The notes beneath the pieces were generated by a model. The model worked only from the letters and a program-made list of their open reading frames with translations, was not told the origin of the DNA and searched no databases. From Iris pallida (taxonomy: Eukaryota; Streptophyta; Magnoliopsida; Asparagales; Iridaceae), in assembly GCA_029216955.1 (NCBI GenBank), contig JANAVB010003400.1:15289731-15353730 (forward strand): 64,000 bases of DNA, written 5' to 3'. Positions within the stretch are counted from its first letter, which is position 1; each line of letters starts with the position of its first letter. Below are positions 9,749 to 22,941 of the stretch, piece by piece. The position numbers were made by a program, and so were the translations under genes.

Positions 9749-12202
9749 TGTGCCATAAGTGCCATTATGAGCTTCACGAAGTGCTTGCTTGGCTTCCAAA
9801 TCGGATTGACATCGCAACAAGAATCCATCATACAACCAACGATATAACATCTTGGTTGACGTATTATAATATAGTCCAAGAGGATGCCTCTTAGCAGAAA
9901 CAGCTTCCTTCGGATTATCCAAGAGGATTCCATAGATAGCATAGTCTATAAATGAGAATGTTCAATCTTTAAAGTTGAATATCTAAGTTGTTCTTTGCAC
10001 AAAGCAACACTCGGCCAATCACTGTGATCGACTGCTCTGATTTGACTGAAGTAGCTAGGGATACTGCCAGACCAGGTGTGAAGTCTACTTCTGTATTCTA
10101 TAACCGAGGAACATAATCGATATAGAATCCAAAGAATGTTGTAGCCAACTTAAGCCTTGCTTGATGGTAAGGAATAAGGTCTTTATGGCGAACCTCGTAT
10201 TCTTCTCGAACTTGACTAACTATTAGCTTAGAGTCACCATATGCCTCTAGATAGTCTACCCCTAGTTGTTTACCTAACTAGAGTCCAATAAGTAAAGCAT
10301 TATATTCTTCTACATTATTGGAACAGGGTTCCATGAGAAGATAGGCATGATGAATGACGAGATTATCAGGGGATACATGCACTTCCACCACTCCTTCCAT
10401 AATATTGCCTTTAGGGCCTATTCTTGATGCACTATCAAAGAATATTCACCATATAGATTCTTCCATCGTCGTGTTAGACTCTAACACTTTATCTGAAATG
10501 TCATCATAGAGCTTAGAAGTGTTTAGCATTGGATGAGCTGCCAGAAAATCGGCCAGTGCTTGATCCTTTATTGCCTTCTACAGGACGTATATCATGTCAT
10601 ATGGTTTATCTGGAATGTCGCCATAGAGCTTAGGTGTTTCTTACACTGGATGAGCTACCAGAAAATCGACTAGTACTTGACCATTGGTTGCCTTCTGCGG
10701 GACGTATACCATGTTATAGGAAGACATCAGCATTTCCCATGTGGCTAAGCGAGAATTAACCGCACTCGGCTTAGTCATCAGAACCCTAAGAGGATTGACT
10801 CTGGATATAACATGGATCGTGTGCCCGATCACGTAGTGGCATATCTTATGTATAACAAATACCAAAGAAAAACACTTATTTTCTACCAGATTATTCCTGT
10901 GTTCAGCACTGCTCATCATACGACTAAGATAATAGATAGCTTATTCATGACCTTTATTCCTCTTTTAGGGTAACAATGCGCTGAGAGAATGATCCATCAT
11001 ACAAACATATAAAAAGAAGAGTTTTCCACAATTGGAGCTACCAAAACTAGGAGATTTGTGAGATACTTCTTGATATCATTTAATGCTTGCTTGCACTTTT
11101 CACTCTAAACGAAAATGACTCCTTTCATTATGAGCTGAGTGAATGGTTGACACCATTCAGAAAGATTACATATGAACCTCATGATGTATGCCAGTGTACC
11201 CTACAGTCTGCGAAACTCCTTAAGGTTCTTGGGAGGACGTATTTCGAAGATAGCCTTGACTTTATTGATATCCTTTCGAGGTTATGACAAACCCGAGAAA
11301 CTCGTCTCTAGATACTCCTATCAAAGATTTAGTTGGGTTCATCTTGAGGTAGTATATACAAATAAGTTCGAACATTGTTCTTAAGTCTTTAAGGTGATCC
11401 CCCTTGTAACAACTTTTAACTGCAATATCGTCTACATAGCATTCCACCATTTTTTGTAAATATTCACAAAAGATTATGTTCATAGCTCGTTGGTATGTCG
11501 CACTCGCATTTTCAAACCAAAGGACATCACCATCTACTAGTACACACCCAACGGTGTTCAAAATGAAGTGTTACTCATCATTTGAAAATATCTTGATTTG
11601 ATTGTAGCCTAAAAACACATCCATTAAGAACATACGCTCGAAGCTATAGGTATTGTCGATCATAACATCAGTCATGGAAGGGGGAACTTATCTTTTGGAC
11701 AAGCTGCATTAAGATCACAATAGTCTATATAGACACGATCTTCCCGTTCTTCTTCATAACTGGATAGAAACCTAATCAGGGTGATGTTCTTCACCAATGA
11801 AGCCACTTGCTATCAGATTCTTGACTTCGACTTTAATAGCTTCCATGATGTTTGGATGAAATCTTGGTTGTTGTTTTACTGGCTTAACATTTGAAGGAAT
11901 ATTAAGTTGATGCGTTACGATTTGAGTATCCAGACCAAGTATGTCTTTATGACTCAAGGAAAATACATCAATATATTATTTTATAGGCTGTATAAGAGAA
12001 TGTTTATCTTCTTCATATATGCTTTTACTAATGAAGTTAGGTTTAGAAGATGACGCATCTCCAAAGTCAACTTGAATGACTTCATCTTCAATAGGTGGTT
12101 CACGTCGCTAAAACCATAGCTCCTACTGAGATTCCATCTTCTAAGCCCAAGGATCAACTTCAAACGGGTCTAAGGATTTATCATCATCTTCAACCTGGTG
12201 TT
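9744..12202 (-). pseudogene. E1 pol: RT, two RNases H, integrase zinc domain (broken)
   Basis: Minus-strand remnants in pol order from right to left. A pre-RT segment reads REPPIEDEVIQV and KPVKQQPRFHP (12100-11770). The RT has FERMFLMDVFLGYNQIKIF and the catalytic YVDD in VECYVDDIAVKS (11680-11260). RNase H lies about 10960-10640. A second, Tat-type RNase H reads GNIMEGVVEVHVSPDNLVIHH (about 10440-10300). The integrase zinc region reads ALREAHNGTYGTH (9790-9744). Together these would copy RNA to cDNA and insert it. Stops and frameshifts are frequent, so it is inactive. It continues left across the LARD at 2429 and upstream at 30505. Confidence 0.85.
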
Positions 12203-12332
12203 TGCCACACAAAAAAGGTTGAACAAACCTTTGTTCTTACAAACTTTAAAAGAAAAAGAGTACAATAAATCCTACACAAGAATCTAGAGTACAATAAATC
12301 CTACACAAGAATCTAAAGTACAAAAAGGTTGA
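12203..12332 (-). repeat. E2 3' LTR, distal fragment
   Basis: Matches the start of the 5' LTR at 29488 onward (CAAAAAGGTTGA, CCTTTGTTCTTACAAAC, AGTACAATAAATC). It contains a local tandem duplication of about 29 bp around 12260-12320. About 100 bp of LTR that should follow is missing at the junction with solo LTR A. Confidence 0.7.
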
Positions 12333-15315
12333 ACATATCATGTCCTACTCAAATATGTCCCCTTGTACTCTATTTTTATTGTACAACTTTTGGATCAAAA
12401 AACCCAATTTTAATACTGACCGTAATATTAATATCCTTTCCAATTTAAAAATTCAGGACTCAACCTCGATCCAATATATGATTTTGACCTATTTGAGCCT
12501 ACTACACACATGCAACTAGTGTCCCACTCAATTGAGTTCTCTTGTTCTACTTTTATTCAAATGGCACACAATATCCATTTACTTGACTTTCGGAACTCAA
12601 TTAGCTACACCAACCTGAACCTAGCCCAACTAGAATTGGTAGAGCCTAGTCTAGGTTGTCCTAACCTAATAGGATTAATTTAGATTGATTTTTATCAATT
12701 AAAATCATCCATTATTGATTTAAATCCATATCTAAAGCATCCCATGTTCACTTTCCAAATTAGGAAACCAATCAAACCTTTTTGAGGTGCAACCACATGT
12801 ATATTTTGATACAGGTCTTAAAACTCAACCAAACCCTACCAAAACCATACCCTATCAAATCCTAATCCTCTCCCTACCTTTCTTTATATATAAACCCTTC
12901 ATATACGGCTGGCCACCCTCCTTCAACCCTCAAAACTAAAATCCCTCTTATCCACCAAGCTGCCGACCACCTTCAGCTGTAGCAGCAGTTTACACCCCTT
13001 TTCGACCCCCGTTTGTCAAGCCACCACCTCCATGATGACCCTAAGAAACCCCACTTCAACCCTATTAATATTCCAAGGAGCTACTATACTTTGTTTAGCT
13101 TGTGGAGGGCCAAACTTGATAGTTAATTTCAACTGTAACATGAATTTCGAACAACAAGTTGGTGATCTTCAAACCCTTGTCTACCTACTTTTTATTGATC
13201 AAACATCCACCAAACCAACTCTAACATGTACTCCTATGTATCCCCTAACATCTCCAATTTCTACCTCACGTGAATCTCAATAGTTTGTCCGTGATGAGTG
13301 TTTTATGAAAGTTGGTCCAAGCTAAACCAATTTTTGTGCACCGTTGTTTGTACCGCCTTATGACACTTTTCGACATTAAATAAATTATTGGTAACATTAC
13401 TAACACCTCCTATCTCATCCTATTATGCTCTCTAATGATCTCGTTAAGTTTGGTATATTTTTGTACATCCATTTTTGTAAGATAAGTTGTCGAACTTTGA
13501 AATCGAGTTGAGCCTAGTTTGTTTTTGAACCCAAATTTTCCATAGTATTTTTCTATAATATAAACCATGTACTTCTTGATATGAATACATGATTATGATT
13601 ATTTTTCCTATTTATTTCAAAAGTAAAACCAATTATTTTTTCTATTATTATATTGTTCTAAGCAACCTGACAACATGTCAATGTTATGCTATTAGTCGAA
13701 TGCCCTAACTAGCTACCATATTTTCTTATAGATGATATAGATAGATAATGTTTTAGAAGTATGTTTAATAAATATTTCAAAATTAATATATTATATTTCA
13801 AGTTGATGAAAACATTATTTTATTAAAGTAGCATGATATTATATGTAGTATTTGTAGTCATATTTGGTTATAGACTAGTTTAGCTATATTATGATCTAGT
13901 TGAGACTATATAGGTATTGTTATAAATGGTGTGTGATATGCCCTTAAACCCTAGTTGATTGGTAGCTTTACTATGATTTAGGAGTTTATGACAGTTCAAC
14001 TGTGGTTGTTGGAGCCGGACCGTTGTTGTACACTCATCCGGAGGTTCCAGTTAAGATACCTTGTCATACTTGTTTTGTTTAAATTCTTTATATCTGCTCT
14101 TGTATAGTTATTGGTAGCATTAGTAGTGTGCATCCAAGTATGACTTGGATGCTATCAATGGTGGAATCGATATGGGGTGTGTGTGTGTGGGTGTGGGACT
14201 TAAAGATAGTAGACTTACCTTAGTTGTGAAGTTGTGGATATAACTTCTATGGCATTGACACGTTTTATTATACGACACAGTTAGTGAGGAATCATTTTGC
14301 ACAAGCTTGCGCATTCGACTGGCCATCGGTGCATTGGTTCATTGGATAGTTAGATTGTGTTTAGGTAGGGTGACTTTGCATTGATATATGATTTGTCCGA
14401 GTTGTGGATACAACTTATACATTTTGTGGGTGGGGAAGACTACTAATAGGCATATGGGACAACCCTTTAGACTTTGTAATCTCTGGAGGAGGTTACGGAG
14501 TCATGAGCTTCATAGTTTTATAGTTACCTGTTTGGTTAATAGCTGTAAGTTTGGCTCATAGTTCATAGTTTCCTGTTTGGACATCAGCTCGTTATCCGAC
14601 ACCGGCCTGTGATTCGGTGCTATATCCTTAATCGCCCACTCATACGCCCAAAGTTGTCTTCAATACACATTTATATAGAATGGTTAGGTCCTATACTTAT
14701 GCCTGCTTATAGCATGGGACATTGTCTTATCGTAGAATAGTGTGCCATCCCTTGTGCATGTATGGTTGTAGGTGCGATTTATTATTTCGATAATGGGATA
14801 TTGGATCGTATTTGATTCGGTTATTCATTTTATATTTACTCAGTTCATATTATTGTATATTTCTTTCGTATTTTGTTACTTTCCTCTGAGGATATGGTGA
14901 TCTCTCCAGGTTGTTGCTGATAGCTTATAAATAAATAGATAGACGGTATGATTGTGTCTGTAGGTGATGATGGGTATTCTTGGATATTCAGTTATTTGTG
15001 CTAGATGTTATCTTCCAATTTCCTCTAGTATCTTTCTATTACTTGCTGTTATATCTTAGTTTTGCAAACTTATTTCATTCTCGAGTTTGGTCGAACATGT
15101 GTATTATAGGGTGGCTGACTATATTACATTTTGTTCATTCTTGCTTTATTTACCTATATGTGGGTTGAGACTTAGTTGTGATAGCATAGATTTAGTAAAC
15201 TTCTACAACATAGTACATCTAGGGTAAGTCCTTTAAATTGGAAACTTATTCCAGATTGTACCATCTGGCATGCTTACATTTTTAGTCGTACATATTTTGG
15301 GGCTGGGACATAACA
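12333..15315 (+). repeat. Solo LTR A of a 3-kb LTR family (5'-truncated)
   Basis: Long A/T-rich repeat that shares ordered blocks with B (17613-21017) and C (33007-33598 and 48937-52055). Examples are CCAATATATGATTTTGAC, TGTCCCACTCAATTGA, a TCC(T/A)CCAC-type pyrimidine block, a (TG)n tract near 14178-14197, and the terminal block GGAAACTTATTCCAGA followed by CTGGGACATAACA. The first roughly 190 bp present in C are missing, so the left edge is approximate. No protein-coding region is convincing. It lies inside the E2 3' LTR. Confidence 0.7.
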
Positions 15316-16165
15316 CTTAGCAACAAGAAAGTTCTAACAACACTGGCAAAGCTCTTTTTTTGTCTTTATCTATCTCTGTTTGTGTGTGTGTGTGTGTGTG
15401 TGTGTTCCTTGTACAAGATAGCACTGATCCTATATTTTTAGCATTTGAAATCGTTATCTGAATGTGTGCGTACAAATGAGCAATATGCACTGTATTTGCC
15501 ATTGTATGCGTGCTATTGAAAATCCACAACCCACGTTCTACTTCGTAGAAGCACTGCTTGCTGCCTGCTTGACACGTGGCTTCCTATACAAGAAAAGTCT
15601 ACATCATGAAGATAGTTGTTTATGCACGTCCTATGAGAATTGTGGCATAAAATACATGTAATTATAACCGCCCACTATTGGTTACCAGCTTAGAACATAG
15701 TGTGCACACTTTTATGGAAGAAGATTATAGGCATAATGTTGTAGAAGTGTCCAGGCTGACGTACTCTGGTAGAGATAGCAATATTGGTGTACTCTGATAG
15801 AGGTAGCACATTGGCGTACCATGATAGAGGTAGCACATTGGCGTACTCTGATAAAGGTAGCACATTGGAATATTATGATAGAGCGTGGCCAAAATTGTTC
15901 ACTAAACGACAACCTGAGTCTTTGTGCCAGAGATCTTCTACATTAATGATTCTGAGCTATCTCAGTCAACTGTAAGTTCATCACATTAAATGCAAGAGGG
16001 AAGCATAGAGATTGTACGCCAACTTCTGTTGAATAGGACGGATGGCACAAAAGTGCGCCTCTGCTCAACGCTTTAAATATACACCACTCTTCTGTTGTAT
16101 GAGAAAGTGGGCCACTTCTCGTTTGGGTCCAACATCATTCAGGAGTGTACTTTTACTCTTCTACA
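15316..16165 (-). repeat. E2 3' LTR, proximal part
   Basis: Co-linear with 29690-30504: TTAGCAACAAGAAAG, AACAACACTGGCAAA, the 27-bp tandem repeats, and the terminal CTTCTACA. On the minus strand the LTR starts TGTAGAAG, the same start as E3, and directly follows the PPT. It includes a (TG)n tract at about 15380-15405, much longer than in the 5' LTR. Confidence 0.8.
15761..15884 (-). repeat. 27-bp tandem repeats in E2 3' LTR
   Basis: Four to five degenerate copies of a 27-bp unit built around ACTCTGATAGAGGTAGCACA. The same array occurs in the 5' LTR at 30099-30222. Being kept in both LTRs upstream of the TATA region, it may act as a U3 enhancer; this is inference. Confidence 0.75.
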
Positions 16166-16180
16166 AGACCCCCTTCAAAG
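16166..16180 (-). promoter_or_regulatory. E2 polypurine tract
   Basis: Minus strand CTTTGAAGGGGGTCT directly before the LTR start TGTAGAAG. The identical 15-mer precedes the E3 3' LTR at 48199-48213. It primes plus-strand DNA synthesis. Confidence 0.85.
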
Positions 16181-17244
16181 TCGTATTTTTCATATAAATT
16201 TGAAATACTTTGAACTAGAAGCATACAAGGAGCAGTTTTGATTTAAATTTATGACTTTTGGTGATGACTGTATATTGTGGACTTATTACCTATTATGTAT
16301 CTAATAATAGATACATATAATAAGTTAAGATGAATAACACTATCAGAGGTAATATGGATGTGATAGGTTTTCTGATCGGGGCTCCATTGGAAGAATCTGC
16401 TTAGAGGTAATATGGACGTGACATAAAGTACTTTTGTGGAGAGTATAATTTTTGCAAGAAAATTATGCGAAGGTAGTATGGACATGACTGTTTTCTTTTA
16501 GGATTTCATTTTGCAGGGAAAATGAAGGGGAAAATTGTTGAGGGTTAATATAGACATGAACTGTTTGAGAAAGACAAGAAGAAATAGTTCAGAGGTAATA
16601 TGGACGTGAACTAAATAGCTTTTACAAGTTAGGTGAAAAACATTTCTGGTTATTCACAATCCTACTGGGGGATGGAAATAAGATATCCTTGGAATAATTG
16701 GATTTTAAGAAGACGATATTTTACTAGAGAAGGTTTTACTTTGGGCGACCTCAATGAGAATATTTCATAAGATCACAGAGTATGGAGTCTCTACTGGGGA
16801 ATTCTGAAGGCCTATTACCTATAAAGTATTCAAGACCCTTGAACACAGGTAATATAGTTTGAAGTAAGAAAGAGTTTTATTGACGTGGTAAAAGAAAATA
16901 ATCCAAAGGTAATATGGACATAATTGTTTTCCTAACTCTATTGCGAAAAGAATGAGTAAAACATAGTATATGGACACGAACTATATCTTTTCGTCTTAAC
17001 TGAGGAAGAAATATGTAAGAGTACGCTCGATCCAACTAGGGACTGGAAATACAATCTCCTTGGAACAACTTGGCTTTAAGAATAAGGTATTTTGCTTGGG
17101 AGATATTTTATTTAAATTATCTTAATGAGAACATTTCATCGGATCTAAGGAGTGTTCGGCTGGGGAACTTTGAGGACTTATTACCTATAATGTATTCAAG
17201 ACTCTTGAGCACATGTAATAGTTCAAAGTGAGAAAGAGTTTTAT
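16181..17244 (-). other. E2 3' untranslated region with repeated ATTACCTCT motif
   Basis: About 1 kb without open frames between gag and the PPT. On the plus strand it carries a recurring motif close to CAGAGGTAATATGGACGTGA near 16344, 16402, 16468, 16540, 16588, 16842, 16906 and 16960. The same motif, reverse-complemented, recurs six times in E3 at 42755-43110. Two longer blocks are also duplicated here (near 16660-16860 and 17030-17240). The conservation between two divergent elements suggests a cis function. Confidence 0.65.
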
Positions 17245-17612
17245 TGACTCTCTTGTGGATTGTTGTTGTCATCATTGTTGAGGCGGAAGGGGAGCTTGCC
17301 TTTATCCTCTGAGTGAGGAGCTTTGATTCCCAAAAAAATTAAGGTTGACATCTTTCGCATTCTATTTAGCAATGTCTACATTTATAACAAATGATGTTCA
17401 ATCTTCAAATTGGGTCGTACCAATACTGAATTTTAATCCCGACAACAGATTTTTTCTGCAGGTGTCCATAAGCGCAGACTCATGAATGTCGGGAGGCATT
17501 TTCAAAGCTGATTATCTGAAGCATTATAATAAGTCGTGAGCAGATTTTATTTATTGTTGCTTTGTGTCGATGAGAGTTGACAATGTCATGTCCATTCCCC
17601 CATCATAAAATC
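17245..17612 (-). pseudogene. E2 gag, C-terminal part
   Basis: Minus-strand translation continues the gag that is cut at 21018. It reads ARFYDGGMDMTLSTLIDTKQ across the B insertion site, then ALKMPPDIHESALMDTC and LGIKAPHSEDKGKLP. These match E3 gag (RFYESGMHVNKSTLIKTKQ, ALKMPFDIPDSELMDTC, LGLKTPKSEDKGKHP). Gag forms the virus-like particle. Several stops are present. It ends close to the repeated 3' untranslated region, with no pol after it. Confidence 0.8.
17608..17612. repeat. TSD AAATC of solo LTR B, left
   Basis: AAATC; repeated at 21018-21022. Confidence 0.85.
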
Positions 17613-20600
17613 TGTAAGACCTTTGAATTTCATAATTTATTATTGATATTTATTTAGATTTAATAAATTTATATCTTATTTTAAAATTTAGCATAAAGAC
17701 CTTTACCGTAGTTTTGACTTTAGGAGCACAACAAATTCTATTTATTTGAAATAAATTTTATATGCTTGACCTAGATAAGCATACTTTCGTTCCTGACTAT
17801 CATGTCCCACTCAAACGTATATTCCTGTGCATTATTTTTTTATCGCACAATATACAGGCTAAAAACTTAATTTATAGCACCTACCTTGCAACCTTTGTCC
17901 ATTCTACTGAAATTGGAGATCTAAATTCGATCCAAATCTTCTGACCCAATATATGGTCATGATCTATCCTAAGCCTACAACACAGATGATACTTGTGTCC
18001 CACTCAATTGAAACCTTATGTGCTACCCATACACACATTGATCACCATGATGCATTTTTTAGTCATGTGACTCATCCGACTTAAACCAATTGAATCTAAC
18101 TCTAATCCAACCCAACTAGGACCTAACCTAAGTGAATTAGGCTAGGTTGGACTACCCTAAATAGGTTAACTTCAGTTTGATTGGCAGCCGTAAGTGAGGA
18201 AATCAATAGGATGAAATTTGAATAGATGGGGGTTGCAAACTTACATCTCTTCCCCTCCTCACTAGGCTTGCCATAACTTCCTTCTTTTAACCTCCTCCAT
18301 TCAAGCCACCTAAACAAAATTTCCTCCTGACCCTCTTTTCAACACTTTTTCTTCACAAACCATTCCCTAACCAACTATATCTCCCTCCACACCTTCATCC
18401 ATCCAACCCTACCTAGGCTGAATCTGAGTTCAGCTAGTCTCTACCAAACCAGTCATATCTCCCTCTACACTAAGTATCTTTCTCTAAAAAATCACTACAC
18501 TTCTTCCTATTCTTATCCTCAACATTTTCTCTTCACAAACCTTCCATCAAAACTCACTTTAACTTCCTCAAAACAACCTCTCCATTAGAGGTGTCTAGGC
18601 TAAATTTCAATTCAGTTTTTTCCCTTCTCAGACCACTCTACCACCTCCACAGCCCACAAACAATCACCACGGGACCCAAATCTCCTTCCTTTACCTCTTC
18701 CCAACAAGTTTCCTTTACAACTCCGCCCGTGAATTGACTTCGTTTCGCCGTGGTGAGCGTCGGACGATAAAGTGTCCAGTGTGAACCAATTTTGGAATGT
18801 GGCTATTTGCACCACTTTGCGAGGCCCTATGACAGTGAATAACCACTTGGTAAAGACCCTAACACCTCCCTCTAATACCCCCATTATGCCCAATTTTTAT
18901 CTCGTAATGTTTTTATATATATACTCTTGCAACTTCAAAATATTTGTCGTTGTAACCTATTAAACTTCAAAATAAAGATTGTGAAAGACTTGTGCCCAAC
19001 TTGTGGAATTATAACTCGACACTGGGAATCATAATTCCTATGATTATTATCTCTGTATATTATTTGTATTTGTTTTAATTTTAGAATATTAAATTAAATA
19101 AATTAGCCTGATAAAGGATAGAAACAATGACCCATTTATGGGTATGTCGCACCATGAGTCATATAGTTCTTAATATGCATAACAATGCCCCTATGTTGTA
19201 AATAATTAGAAATTATATTTTAAATTAAATTCTTCCAGAATTTTATATTATATATATTATATTATATTATCTTATATATATATTATGATTTATGAGAATT
19301 TTAGGAATGATTAATTGGTTTTAAAGCCAGACTAGTTGAATATTGAAATCTAGTTTGTATTAAAGCCCATACTTCCTTAATATTTCCTATGATGTAAATC
19401 ATGTACTCCTTGATATGAAACCATGATTATCATTATTTTTCTCATTTATTTCAGAATTTAAACCATTATTTTTTCTATTATTAATTGGTTCCAAATGACC
19501 TGATAAGTTGACAAAATTATGTTACTACTTAAATGTATTAATTAGATAATTTGTTTTCTTGAAATGATATAAGTAATTAATGTTCAAAATTATTTTTTAT
19601 AAATATTTTAGAATTAATATATTATTAATTTTATAAAAATATTATTTTATAAATGTAGCATGATACTATATGTTGTATTTAGAGTCATATTTGATTGTAG
19701 ACTAGTTTAGCTAGATTATGACCTAATTAAGATTATATGTGGTATTTTTATAAGTGGTGTGTGATGTACAATTGAGCCGTAGTTAATTTATAGTTTTATT
19801 ATGTATTAGGAGCTCGTGTATACCCAGTCGTGACTGCTGCATACGATTCCTTTCCAACTCATCCCGAGATTCCAGGCAAGATATCTTGCCACCTTGTTTT
19901 AGTGAGCAAATTTAATGGTTTACATTATATGATTCTATTCTAGATAATATAGTGTAATTTTGAGCGTCTGACTATGACTCAGGTGTAGTCAATGAATGCG
20001 TTGATGAGTAGATAATGCATTAACCTAGACTTAGTGACATACCAAAGATTTGAGAGGTATTCTGATATTTCTCCAGGACCCTGACACGTCTTACTCATGA
20101 TACATTCACATTTGATGCATGTTATCGTATCCAACTGGCTATCGGTGCGTTCGACATGTATGTCAGTATCGTATATAGTTGTTGGCATTAGAATACTTGA
20201 TTGGCATTGTCGTTACGTGATGTTCATGTTGTGTATACGACCTGGACATATGCATGGGGCGGGAAGGACAACTAGTAGGCGTATGGGACACACAACATCG
20301 GTAACTGTAGTGTCTATGGATCTACAAAGACTGATGATATCCCTTCAGCATATGCCACTTTCGACGGGGAGATGGGCTTATATATAGATATATTCATATT
20401 ATTAGCGTTCTTCGGAGCGTAATTGTGGTTTATTTAGCAGATGTCGCATTCGATAGGACGTTATGGTTGTTGTCTATGCCTACGCCTACCCATACCTACC
20501 AGGGTTGTCCTTAACTTGTAATCACATAGATGATTAGATTGCCCTATTGTTGGTTTATTTATTTATTTAGTTCATATATGGCTTGTTCTTTTTGTATCTT

Positions 20601-21017
20601 GTTACGTCCCTCTGAGGACCTGGTTCCCTGACAGATTTGCAGAGTTTGTGGATATGGTGACTTTCTGGAGCTCATGATGGGTATCCTCGAATATTAAGGT
20701 ATTTGTTGTTAGACATTTACCTTTCATTCATTATCTTCATGTTGTGTATTACGTGCTGGTGTAGTGTACTTTTGCAAGCTCACTCTTTCTCGAGCTTGAT
20801 CGAACCATTATTGGTGGCCGACTATAATGCACTTGTTCATTCTTGATTTTCATTTATTAATGTGGATTGAGACATAGTAAAATATAAAGTATATTTAGTA
20901 CAATTTTTACAGCATAATACATCAAGGATATGTTCACTAAATTAGAAACTTATCCTAGATCGTATTAGCTGGCATTGTCTTGTCCTATGTTCCTATTTTT
21001 GGAATTGGGGGATGAAA
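17613..21017 (+). repeat. Solo LTR B (3.4 kb) with perfect TSD
   Basis: Begins TGTAAGACC and ends GGAATTGGGGGATGAAA (family end: GGAACTGGGGCATGACA). It is flanked by AAATC on both sides. E2 gag reads straight across once it is removed, which confirms a clean insertion followed by LTR-LTR recombination. No coding region is recognisable; the frames present are short and overlap repeats. The end resembles LTRs that precede the initiator-Met PBS, so the parent is probably an ordinary plant LTR retrotransposon. Confidence 0.85.
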
Positions 21018-21022
21018 AAATC
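21018..21022. repeat. TSD AAATC of solo LTR B, right
   Basis: Matches 17608-17612. Confidence 0.85.
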
Positions 21023-22690
21023 GAGCAAGAAAGAGGCATCGCAAATCTTCGAATGATAATTTGCAATTGTCAGAAAGATTGCAGAACCAATCATAACCTA
21101 CCCCAGACAAGACTCCTACGAACAGTTTAGTAAGAAAAGCATCATCTCGTGGCAGATGCCCTGTCATTATGTCAAAATAGTTCATATATTGATGGGGTGA
21201 TGCTTCCGTTGAATGGAGTCATAGATTGAGGCTTGTATTTGGGCGAATATACGATATTGTGCCACTCAGAAAGAAAAGGTTGCCTTATCCCATGTTCTGG
21301 AACTTGTCTCGATTATTCATAGCATACAATTGGGCACGCAACTCTCTGATAGCTTGTTGTGTATCATCCAGTTGAGGCGGTGCAGCTGACTGAAGAGATA
21401 TTGGTTAAACTTGTGCCACCACAGGTGTAAGATCACTCCCAGCAACAAAAGGGTTGAGAACATGGGCTACTAACTCGTTGTTGATGTCTTAATCTAGGCT
21501 TTCATTGCCCAGAGACGGTTGCATATTCATAGGTGGTTGCACTATTGTGGAAACATATACTAGTGTTGTTGAAGTATTGTATTGAGCTATCATCATTTGA
21601 TGTATATTCTGCATCATGGTGTGCATATATTTGAATGCGGCCTTAAGTGATTCAAGGCGTTGTTCGATATTTTGCAATGTAGTAGCATCCTGCTCATCAC
21701 TAATGGCATTAACACTAACTTCTCTGTGGTCCATAGAAGGATTAGTAGATTGAAATGTGTTGTTAGAATCTACACTGTTCGTCTCAAATTTAGGAGGATT
21801 ACTACTCCCAGGAAATTCAGCCTCATGTTCAGGAAGATCATTACCCCTAGAATATCAGCTTCAGACTCGGAATAGTGAGTACTCCTTGTGTGAGTGAGCT
21901 CTCGTCGTCGAGAACTAGTATTCTTGTACACTCCTTCAAAGGATTAAATAATCTGGTTGAATCTCCTCTGACTGGCAGATGTTATAGTACCACGTCTTAG
22001 ACGCCTCGCACTATAAGGAAATCTGGACGTCATATGGACAGAAGCAAATGGTAGCTCTTTATTTTCATCTTGTAGATCACTTCGTTTCCTAGACTGTCTA
22101 CTAGAGGAAGTATAGTACAACCGGTGAAAAATAGACGATTTAGTAGATGATTCAACTACCTATGTACAACAACAATTGATTACAATTTTATGACAAAGAC
22201 AATGTTGTTCACTTGGAAGCACCATTACAGACGCAGAGGTTTCTCTCTTTACGCTTTTGTACAAACACATCACATAAATCGAGAAAGAAGGAAAATAAGG
22301 CAGACGCTGCCTTTTTGCATTGCATGTATTTAGCCTCGAGTGTAAGTCTCGGGTGCCATGCGTATAAAATAAAGCACTGAGTTGAGCAGCAGTCCTCTTT
22401 GGTGCACTCTCTAGCACTGGAGTGAAGGAGGAATAAGCATTTTGTATTTGTGTGCCGAACTTTGCACGTAGATCTTAGGCATTGTAAGTACTTTATGGAG
22501 TTTCGGGATGGGTTACACACATTTTTCCATCCATGGCGAGCGTAATTTAACACGCGGGAGAGGAACCTTCACTGTTGATTTTTTCACCGCATTTATAGAA
22601 CCCAGCTGTAGAAGTAGTAGGAGCATGGTTATGGTGGTTCCCCAACTGCTGTTCCTAATCCTTTGGCTGGTGCCAAATCAGGTGACTTTG
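21018..22690 (-). pseudogene. E2 gag, N-terminal and central part
   Basis: Minus strand. The capsid-like domain at about 21187-21018 reads NYFDIMTGHLPRDDAFLTKL and DWFCNLSDNCKLSFEDLRCL, a clear match to E3 gag (TYFNTQTLHLPRDDLFLLKL; EWFCSLPDGC). Upstream lie a predicted helical segment (IEQRLESLKAAFKYMHTMM, 21734-21489) and an N-terminal block with IVINCCC near 22190-22150 that matches IVINCYC in E3. Frames are broken by stops. It is cut on the right by the LINE and continues at 28839. Confidence 0.75.
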
Positions 22691-22701
22691 AAGTTGAAAC
22701 T
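22691..22701. repeat. LINE target-site duplication, left
   Basis: AAGTTGAAACT; found again at 28828-28838 just after the poly(A). The two leading A bases may belong to the tail, so the certain part is nine bases. Confidence 0.85.
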
Positions 22702-22848
22702 ATAACATGTCCAATTAAAAAAATATGTTTGAATATCAACTACGCCATCTTCTCTGATGACGGAAATCAACCGTTTCCTTCAAGACCGATCAACTACGCC
22801 CTCCATGACGAAGTTCATCTCCTTCAAATTGTGATTTCCCCTCTTCTC

Positions 22849-22920
22849 CATCAGTCATCTCATTCTTCTTCCCGTTCCTCCTCACATCAGTCATCTCATT
22901 CTTCTTCCCATTCCTCCTCA
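22849..22920 (+). repeat. 36-bp tandem duplication in LINE 5' part
   Basis: Two 36-bp units (22849-22884 and 22885-22920) differ at about one base and encode a Ser/His-rich stretch if translated in the ORF1 frame. Confidence 0.85.
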
Positions 22921-22941
22921 CATCCTCCCCTCCCTTCTATC

